From assembly GCA_016235025.1 (NCBI GenBank), contig JACRMV010000001.1, positions 310,001 to 374,000 of the forward strand: a stretch of 64,000 nucleotides of DNA. Reading direction: 5' to 3'. Under the pieces are notes generated by a model, which did no database searches, was not told the DNA's origin, and saw nothing but the letters and a program-made list of their open reading frames with translations. The stretch is from Rhodocyclales bacterium. GTDB taxonomy: Bacteria > Pseudomonadota > Gammaproteobacteria > Burkholderiales > Rhodocyclaceae. Made by a program: the position numbers and the translations under genes. Below, in pieces: positions 59,151 to 64,000 of the stretch; the stretch's first letter is position 1; the number at the start of each line of letters is the position of its first letter.

Positions 59151-59650
59151 GCATTCCATTCCGTATCGGCCAGGGCTTCGATGTGCATGCCCTGGTGCCT
59201 GGCCGCAAGCTGATTCTCGGCGGCGTGACGATTCCTTACGACAAGGGCCTGCTGGGACATTCCGATGCCGACGTGCTGCTGCATGCGATTACCGATGCCA
59301 TCCTCGGCGCAGCGGGGCTGGGCGACATCGGCCGGATGTTTCCCGACAGCGATGCGCAGTGGTCCGGGGCCGACAGCCGCGTGCTGTTGCGTGCGGCGCT
59401 GGCGCGGGTACATGCGGCGGGCTGGCGGGTCGGCAATGTCGATGCCACCATCATCGCCCAGGCGCCGCGCGTGGCGCCCTTCGTTGCGGCAATGTGCGCC
59501 CATGTTGCGGCCGATCTTGCGCTGCCGGTGGCGGCGGTGAACATCAAGGGCAAGACCACCGAGCGGCTCGGTTTCACCGGACGCGGCGAAGGCATCGCCG
59601 CCGAGGCGGTGGCGCTGCTGGCACGGGTGGATGGAGCGGCGGCAGAATGA
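59147..59650 (+). CDS. ispF: 2-C-methyl-D-erythritol 2,4-cyclodiphosphate synthase
   Basis: 167 residues. Metal ligands are in GQGFDVHAL (Asp, His) and LLGHSDADV (His); the C-terminal block is [26 protein letters not shown]. It cyclises the CDP-ME 2-phosphate made after IspD. The start at 59147 is fixed by the ATGA overlap and the family start. Confidence 0.96.
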   Translation: MSIPFRIGQGFDVHALVPGRKLILGGVTIPYDKGLLGHSDADVLLHAITDAILGAAGLGDIGRMFPDSDAQWSGADSRVLLRAALARVHAAGWRVGNVDATIIAQAPRVAPFVAAMCAHVAADLALPVAAVNIKGKTTERLGFTGRGEGIAAEAVALLARVDGAAAE

Positions 59651-60264
59651 GTACGGCACAAAAGCATCGCGTCTTTTTTGCGCTCTGGCCCGACGCCGAG
59701 ACGGCTTCGCATCTGGCGGCGCTGGGGGAAAATCTTGTCGGTGATTGCGGTGGCCGTGTGATGCCCGTTACCAATCTGCACATGACCCTGGCTTTCATCG
59801 GCGCGGTGACGCCGGCGCAGATTGAGCGACTCGTCGCGCTCGCTGCCGGGGTGCGTTGCGAAGCCTTCGATCTGCGGCTCGACCGCCTGGGTTTCTGGCC
59901 GCAGGGCGGCATCCTCTGGGCGGGCTGCCGCCAGGTGCCTTGCTCTGCACTACCTTCGGGTCGCCGTCAGCACCGACTTTTTGCGGAACTGGCGGCCGGC
60001 GTCCGCGCAGCCGGATTCGCGCTGGATGCGCGTCCGCCGGTGCCGCATGTCACCCTGGCGCGGCGTGCACGCTGCGCTTCCCTGCCGCGGCTGGGTACCC
60101 CCGTCGGCTGGCGGGCGGATGAGTTTGCACTGGTCGAATCGATCGCGCAGCCTGTTGGCGTGCGTTATCGGGTGCTTGAAACCTTCACGCTTGATCTGCC
60201 TGATATCCCGATTAGTTCGCTGCCGCATCATGGCGGTTGCGCATGTGCAACGCCAGTTCGGTGA
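59647..60264 (+). CDS. thpR: RNA 2',3'-cyclic phosphodiesterase
   Basis: 205 residues of the 2H superfamily with both catalytic motifs, LHMTLAF (about residue 44) and PHVTLARR (about 136). It hydrolyses RNA 2',3'-cyclic phosphate in vitro. The start overlaps the ispF stop. Its last 17 codons ([16 protein letters not shown]) overlap the end of the convergent haemoglobin gene by 53 bp, and a mutated dispersed repeat (59959-59981) lies inside. Confidence 0.9.
   Translation: MSTAQKHRVFFALWPDAETASHLAALGENLVGDCGGRVMPVTNLHMTLAFIGAVTPAQIERLVALAAGVRCEAFDLRLDRLGFWPQGGILWAGCRQVPCSALPSGRRQHRLFAELAAGVRAAGFALDARPPVPHVTLARRARCASLPRLGTPVGWRADEFALVESIAQPVGVRYRVLETFTLDLPDIPISSLPHHGGCACATPVR
59959..59981 (+). 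repeat. dispersed repeat, variant
   Basis: CAGCACCGACTTTTT with one mismatch in the core, preceded by GTCGCCGT. In thpR it is read as GRRQHRLF. Confidence 0.45.
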
Positions 60265-60622
60265 GCGCCTGGTCGAGCCGGGCGCGCAGGTTTTCATCCG
60301 GAACCTGTTCCGCCAGGGCCTGGCGCATGCAGATCATCCATTGCGCGGCTTCCTCGATGCCGATGGAAAACGGCATGTGGCGCCGGCGCAGCATCGGGTG
60401 GCCGAACTTCTCGATGAACAGTTGTGGCCCACCCAGCCAGCCGGAGAGGAACATGAAAAGTTTTTCTTCCGAGCCGGCAAGGTCGGCCGGATGCAGCGTG
60501 CGGATGCCGTAGGTTTCGGGCAGCGTATCCATCAATTCGTAAAAACGTTTTACCAGCGCGCGCGTGCCGGTTTCGCCACCGATTTGGGCGTAAGGCGTGA
60601 GGGGTTCGGAGGTATCGGTCAT
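60212..60622 (-). CDS. group II truncated haemoglobin
   Basis: 136 residues. The GG motif (YAQIGGETGTRALVKRFYE), the tyrosine-rich B-helix region, the proximal haem His in FIEKFGHPMLRRRH and the following helices match trHb-II proteins, which bind oxygen or detoxify NO. The start overlaps the stop of the histidine kinase gene (ATGA, 60619-60622), so it is likely expressed with the two-component pair. It overlaps thpR at its 3' end. Confidence 0.9.
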   Translation of the reverse strand: MTDTSEPLTPYAQIGGETGTRALVKRFYELMDTLPETYGIRTLHPADLAGSEEKLFMFLSGWLGGPQLFIEKFGHPMLRRRHMPFSIGIEEAAQWMICMRQALAEQVPDENLRARLDQALTELALHMRNRHDAAAN

Positions 60623-61932
60623 GGTGCGATCAGTGTGATACGGGCAATCAACCCGCCTGCGGGGCGGGGAAGAAGATCAAGCCGGCCGCCATGCGCGCGT
60701 GCGATGCGTTCGACGATGGCGAGGCCGAGGCCGGCGCCGACGGTGTTGCTGCGTGCCGCCTCGAGGCGGGTGAAGGGGCGTTTCATGCGCTCCACCGCTT
60801 CTGGCGGAATGCCGGGACCGTGGTCGCAAACGTCGATGACAGTCATTTTCCCCGCCTGCGTCAACGTCAGTTCGATCGGGCTGGCGCTGCCGGCATAGCG
60901 CAGGGCGTTGTCGACCAGGTTGGTAATCGCGCGGCGTAACGTCTGCGGGCGAATCAACGCAAAAGCCGGCGCTGGCAATTCGGTGGTGGTGACGTTAAAA
61001 CCGCGTCGCCGGTATTGCACGGCAAGTTCGGCGAGAAGGGCGGCGAGATCGGTGTCGCACGCTGCTTCGCCACCTTCGGTGCGGGCGAAATCGAGGAACT
61101 GGCCGATGGTCTTGTCCATTTCCTCGACGTCGGCGATCATGCCGTCGCGCATCGCGGCATCGGCCGCCATTTCGATGCCCATGCGCAGGCGCGTCAGCGG
61201 TGTGCGCACGTCATGCGAAATGCCGGCGAGGATCAGGGCACGATCCTGGTCGAGTTGCGCCAGATCGGCGCTCATCTGGTTGAAGGCGCGGCTGACGGTA
61301 GCGATCTCGGTCGGTCCGTCTTCCGGCAGGTGGGGCGGCGTTTCGCCGGCGCCGACTTTATTCGCGGCGTGCTCCAGCTGCTTGAGCGGGCGGGTAATAC
61401 GGAATACGATCAGCCATGCGCCTGCCAGTGAAAGCAGCAGGGCGGCGGCCCCCCAGCCGATCCAGCTCAGAGGCCAGACGCGTTCCATGCGCTCGCGCGG
61501 CAAGACCAGCCAGTATTCGCCATCGGCCGAATCGTCGATGCGAAAGCTGACGAACAGCGCTTCTTCGCCTTCACGCTCGAGCGTCAGTCGTGCTTGCGGC
61601 CCCATGGCCTGTTGCACCAGCTCTTTCACGCGCTGCAGGAAAACGTTGTCCGGCAAAGGTTCGATGCGGTCGTCGGCTTCGGCGGGATAGATGCGGATGC
61701 CTTCGCGGTCGGAGAGCTCGCGCAGTACTTCAAACCGTGCCTCGGGCCGGGCCGAGATGAGGGCGACGCGCGTCAGGTTGGCGACGCTGACCAGTGTCTG
61801 CGCCAGTTGCCGGGCGCGTGGCTCGCGTTCGTAGCTGCGGAAAATGGCGAACCAGGCGGCCACCGACAGCAGCATCAGCAGCGCGACAAGCAGGAACGTG
61901 CGCCACAGCAGCGAGCGGGGCCAAAGCTTCAT
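60619..61932 (-). CDS. EnvZ-type sensor histidine kinase
   Basis: 437 residues: two membrane helices (about residues 10-28 and 152-172) around a periplasmic domain, HAMP (about 173-225), H-box ILAGISHDVRTPLTRLRM, N-box NLVDNALRYAG, G boxes DHGPGIPPE and GAGLGLAI. The architecture fits EnvZ. It is preceded by an OmpR-like regulator (12 bp gap) and followed by the globin gene. Two repeat copies lie inside: KVGAGET in the HAMP region (61340) and LPAPAFA in the ATPase domain (60960). Confidence 0.92.
   Translation of the reverse strand: MKLWPRSLLWRTFLLVALLMLLSVAAWFAIFRSYEREPRARQLAQTLVSVANLTRVALISARPEARFEVLRELSDREGIRIYPAEADDRIEPLPDNVFLQRVKELVQQAMGPQARLTLEREGEEALFVSFRIDDSADGEYWLVLPRERMERVWPLSWIGWGAAALLLSLAGAWLIVFRITRPLKQLEHAANKVGAGETPPHLPEDGPTEIATVSRAFNQMSADLAQLDQDRALILAGISHDVRTPLTRLRMGIEMAADAAMRDGMIADVEEMDKTIGQFLDFARTEGGEAACDTDLAALLAELAVQYRRRGFNVTTTELPAPAFALIRPQTLRRAITNLVDNALRYAGSASPIELTLTQAGKMTVIDVCDHGPGIPPEAVERMKRPFTRLEAARSNTVGAGLGLAIVERIARAHGGRLDLLPRPAGGLIARITLIAP
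60960..60980 (-). repeat. dispersed repeat, one mismatch
   Basis: AAAAGCCGGCGCTGG on the plus strand; the kinase gene reads LPAPAFA from it. Confidence 0.65.
61340..61360 (+). repeat. dispersed repeat, two mismatches
   Basis: GTTTCGCCGGCGCCGACTTTA; the kinase gene reads KVGAGET from the complement, within the HAMP segment. Confidence 0.6.
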
Positions 61933-61944
61933 CGGCAGTACGGG

Positions 61945-62685
61945 TCAGTCCGTTTTCTTGCCATCGGGAATGAATACATAACCCAGGCCCCAGACGGTCT
62001 GGATGTAGCGTGGCTTGGCCGGGTCTTCCTCGACCAGTTTGCGCAGGCGGGAAATCTGCACATCGATGGCGCGATCGAAAACTTCGTATTCGCGGCCGCG
62101 CGCCAGTTCCATCAGCTTGTCGCGGCTCATTGGCTGGCGCGGGTGTCCCAGCAGGACGCGCAACAGGCTGAATTCGCCAGTGGTGAGGAGGATGGTTTCG
62201 TCACCGCAGCGCAGTTCGCGCGTACCCAGATTGACTTCGCTGCGGCCAAACCGCACAACTTCCTCGACCAGCGCCGGGGCGCCGGCCGGCGGCGGCGCGG
62301 CGCGGCGCCTCAGCACCGCATGGATGCGCGCCACCAGTTCGCGCGGGTTGAAGGGTTTGGGCAGGTAGTCGTCGGCGCCCATTTCAAGTCCGACGATGCG
62401 GTCGACTTCGTCGCCCTTGGCGGTGAGCATGATGATTGCAACCGGATTTTTCATGCCGCGCAGGCGGCGACAGATGGCCAGGCCATCTTCGCCCGGCAGC
62501 ATCAGGTCGAGCACGATCAGGTCGTAGAGCTCACGCTCCAGCGCGCGATCCATGGCCGCCGCATCGGGCGCGGCCCTGACGCTGAAGCCCTGGTCGGTGA
62601 GGTAGCGTTCCAGTAACTGGCGCAGACGAAGATCGTCGTCGACGACGAGAATTCTGCTGTTGCGGCTGTCTTTGTCTTCGTTCAT
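61945..62685 (-). CDS. OmpR-type response regulator
   Basis: 246 residues. Receiver domain with phosphoacceptor Asp in VLDLMLPGEDG (about residue 61) and Lys in LPKPFNPREL, then an OmpR/PhoB winged helix with YEVFDRAIDVQISRLRKLVE and the ending TVWGLGYVF. It is probably phosphorylated by the kinase encoded next. Promoter control: an upstream region of 127 bp separates it from the divergent small gene. Confidence 0.93.
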   Translation of the reverse strand: MNEDKDSRNSRILVVDDDLRLRQLLERYLTDQGFSVRAAPDAAAMDRALERELYDLIVLDLMLPGEDGLAICRRLRGMKNPVAIIMLTAKGDEVDRIVGLEMGADDYLPKPFNPRELVARIHAVLRRRAAPPPAGAPALVEEVVRFGRSEVNLGTRELRCGDETILLTTGEFSLLRVLLGHPRQPMSRDKLMELARGREYEVFDRAIDVQISRLRKLVEEDPAKPRYIQTVWGLGYVFIPDGKKTD

Positions 62686-62812
62686 GGTGCAAATCGTAGC
62701 GGTATCGCCGTCTGCCCGCTAGTCTGTTTTACAAACGATTACAAAGCGGGCATCGTCAAAACGCGTTACCGGGCCTAGAATTTCAGCAAATCATCTTTGA
62801 TGGAGAGTCGCG

Positions 62813-63124
62813 GTGAAATCAGCGGGGCGTGTTTTCTGTCTGTCTGTAGTGTGTTCCTGGCTTTGCCTGGCGGCGCCGTTTGCAGCGGCGGAGCGAGGAC
62901 ACCGCTGGGCGGACAGTCGCGACCTGCGCGAGCGCGGGCAACAGGAACGCGCCGGGGACCAGGGATTCGATCGTCGCGCCTTCGAGCAAGGCGAGGCGCG
63001 TCCGGATCAGCGCAACGAGCGTCTTTCGCCGGAAGACCGGTTGCAACTGCGCCGCGACGTGCGGGATGCCGGCCGCGATATTTACCCGGAGCGATCACGC
63101 CGGCACGGCTTCCGCCGTCATTGA
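62813..63124 (+). CDS. small Arg-rich exported protein
   Basis: 103 residues. Signal peptide (FCLSVVCSWLCLAAPFAAA), then a very hydrophilic mature part with many Arg, Glu, Asp and Gln (SRDLRERGQQERAGDQGFDRR, LQLRRDVRDAGRDIYPERSRRH). GTG start at 62813 after GGAG. It is divergent from the OmpR-type gene and might respond to it. No family recognised. Confidence 0.6.
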   Translation: MKSAGRVFCLSVVCSWLCLAAPFAAAERGHRWADSRDLRERGQQERAGDQGFDRRAFEQGEARPDQRNERLSPEDRLQLRRDVRDAGRDIYPERSRRHGFRRH

Positions 63125-63149
63125 GGCGCTGTGCGCTTACCTGCACCCT

Positions 63150-63599
63150 TCAGCCGCGCCGGTCGCGCATGACGCGCGCCTTCTCCCGCACCCAGTCGCG
63201 TTCCTTTTCGGCGTCGCGCTTGTCATGCTGCTTCTTGCCCTTGGCCAGGCCGATCGACAGTTTCACCCGCCCTTTGCTGTAATGCAGGTCCAGCGGCACG
63301 AGGGCATAGCCGGCGCGTTCCACCTTGCCGATCAGCTTTTCGATTTCATGGGCATTGAGCAGCAGCTTGCGCGTGCGCACCGGATCGGGCTGGACATGCG
63401 TTGAGGCCGACAGCAGGGCGGTAATATGCGCACCAATCAGGAATACCTCGCCGTTCTTGATGACGACATAGGCTTCCTTGATTTGCGCGCGACCGGCACG
63501 AATTGCCTTCACTTCCCAGCCTTCGAGCACCAGACCGGCTTCGTAGCGCTCTTCGATGAAATAGTCGTGAAATGCTTTCTTGTTGTCGGCGATGCTCAT
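63150..63599 (-). CDS. smpB: SsrA-binding protein
   Basis: 149 residues. It binds tmRNA and brings it to stalled ribosomes. Family blocks: [48 protein letters not shown] and the basic C-terminal tail [17 protein letters not shown]. The start is ATG 63599, preceded by an 80-bp divergent gap to ratA, the standard smpB/ratA arrangement. Further upstream codons in the same frame cover the ratA gene and are not used. Confidence 0.95.
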   Translation of the reverse strand: MSIADNKKAFHDYFIEERYEAGLVLEGWEVKAIRAGRAQIKEAYVVIKNGEVFLIGAHITALLSASTHVQPDPVRTRKLLLNAHEIEKLIGKVERAGYALVPLDLHYSKGRVKLSIGLAKGKKQHDKRDAEKERDWVREKARVMRDRRG

Positions 63600-63680
63600 G
63601 GGGCGATACAGGGACGGTGCGCTAAAATGATGCGCAATTCTACTGTACGCTACTCCCTGACCCCGCCCGTTTTTCCATCC

Positions 63681-64000
63681 ATGGCCCTCGTCGAGAAATC
63701 CGTCCTGATCGAACGCACACCGGCGCAGATGTTTGATCTGGTCGATCGCGTCGAGGACTACGCCAGCTTTCTGCCCTGGTGTGGCGGCGCCGAGCTGCAC
63801 GAGCGCACGGCGACGCATACGGCGGCCACCATCCGCATCAACTACCACGGCATCAAGTCGCATTTTTCGACGGAAAACACCAAGGAAGCGCCGCGCTTGA
63901 TGACAATCCGCCTGACGGACGGGCCGTTTGCCCACATGGATGGCCACTGGCGCTTCACTCCGCTGGGCGAGACCGCCTGCAAGGTCGAGTTCCGGCTGCA
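63681..64000 (+). CDS. ratA: RatA/Coq10-like START protein, 5' part
   Basis: 106 residues visible, cut off at the window edge. It begins [22 protein letters not shown], then [19 protein letters not shown] and [14 protein letters not shown]. The family is the Coq10/RatA START-fold group; it binds ubiquinone-like lipids or the ribosome in different reports. Divergent from smpB. Confidence 0.92.
   Translation, partial: MALVEKSVLIERTPAQMFDLVDRVEDYASFLPWCGGAELHERTATHTAATIRINYHGIKSHFSTENTKEAPRLMTIRLTDGPFAHMDGHWRFTPLGETACKVEFRL

Overview
The window is a high-GC betaproteobacterial chromosome segment, most likely from a Rhodocyclales-type organism. The evidence is the smc-zipA-ligA-galU order, an ispD-ispF-thpR block, mfd, smpB/ratA, and a PEP-CTERM/exosortase (XrtA-type) exopolysaccharide locus with the prsK-prsR-prsT regulatory set. 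No tRNA, rRNA or CRISPR array was recognised.

1-12.7 kb: the 3' part of galE, a divergent LolA-like protein, an ABC ATPase, a DUF1302-type outer membrane barrel, an exosortase-associated acyltransferase, a PaaK-like adenylate-forming enzyme, a PEP-CTERM protein, two tandem PP-loop ATP-pyrophosphatase-like paralogues and two FtsX-type permeases. Together they look like a biosynthesis/export module attached to the PEP-CTERM system. 12.8-17.3 kb: a PEP-CTERM-associated sugar transferase, a Tat-type secreted protein with a TPGFWKN motif, and a PqqD-like/HprK-related kinase/nucleotidyltransferase trio. 17.3-30.5 kb, minus strand: an almost gapless run of heptosyltransferase-like GT9, GtrA-GT39, flippase-like, PAP2, prsK, prsR, prsT, lytic transglycosylase and S1C protease genes. 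The PEP-CTERM gene and the Tat-protein gene each have a GG-N10-GC sigma-54 promoter, and each carries the same 20-bp element upstream. This fits control by the sigma-54 activator PrsR encoded in the same window.

30.6-39.3 kb: housekeeping genes queF, smc, zipA, ligA, galU and a phosphoribosyltransferase. 39.3-49.75 kb: a decayed integron. It has an inverted-repeat-bounded REP/MITE-like unit, a roughly 58-codon stub of the integrase gene, and an array of cassettes with attC sites whose R'' boxes are complementary to the start of their own cassette. The array has been invaded by three IS110/IS1111-type elements and one IS3 element. Two IS1111 copies sit at the same position of two attC sites. 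Downstream of their transposase genes they share a perfectly identical 142-bp block that can fold into a long hairpin, while their transposases have clearly diverged; this is a strong candidate for the guide (seek) RNA that sets attC targeting. Cassette products include a 2H phosphoesterase, two unknown proteins, a secreted HEXXH protein broken by the IS3 element, and a secreted PHB-depolymerase/feruloyl-esterase-like hydrolase.

49.75-64 kb: core and membrane genes again (an aminopeptidase-like protein, DUF1015, mfd, SRPBCC, DUF2189, MgtC/DUF4010, ispD, ispF, thpR, truncated haemoglobin, an EnvZ/OmpR-type pair, a small secreted protein, smpB, partial ratA).

A dispersed repeat, core CAGCGCCGACTTTT, occurs about twelve times in both orientations, inside genes in several reading frames and between genes, but not in the integron region. 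It resembles a DNA-uptake-sequence-like or selfish dispersed repeat and is the most general unexplained signal here.
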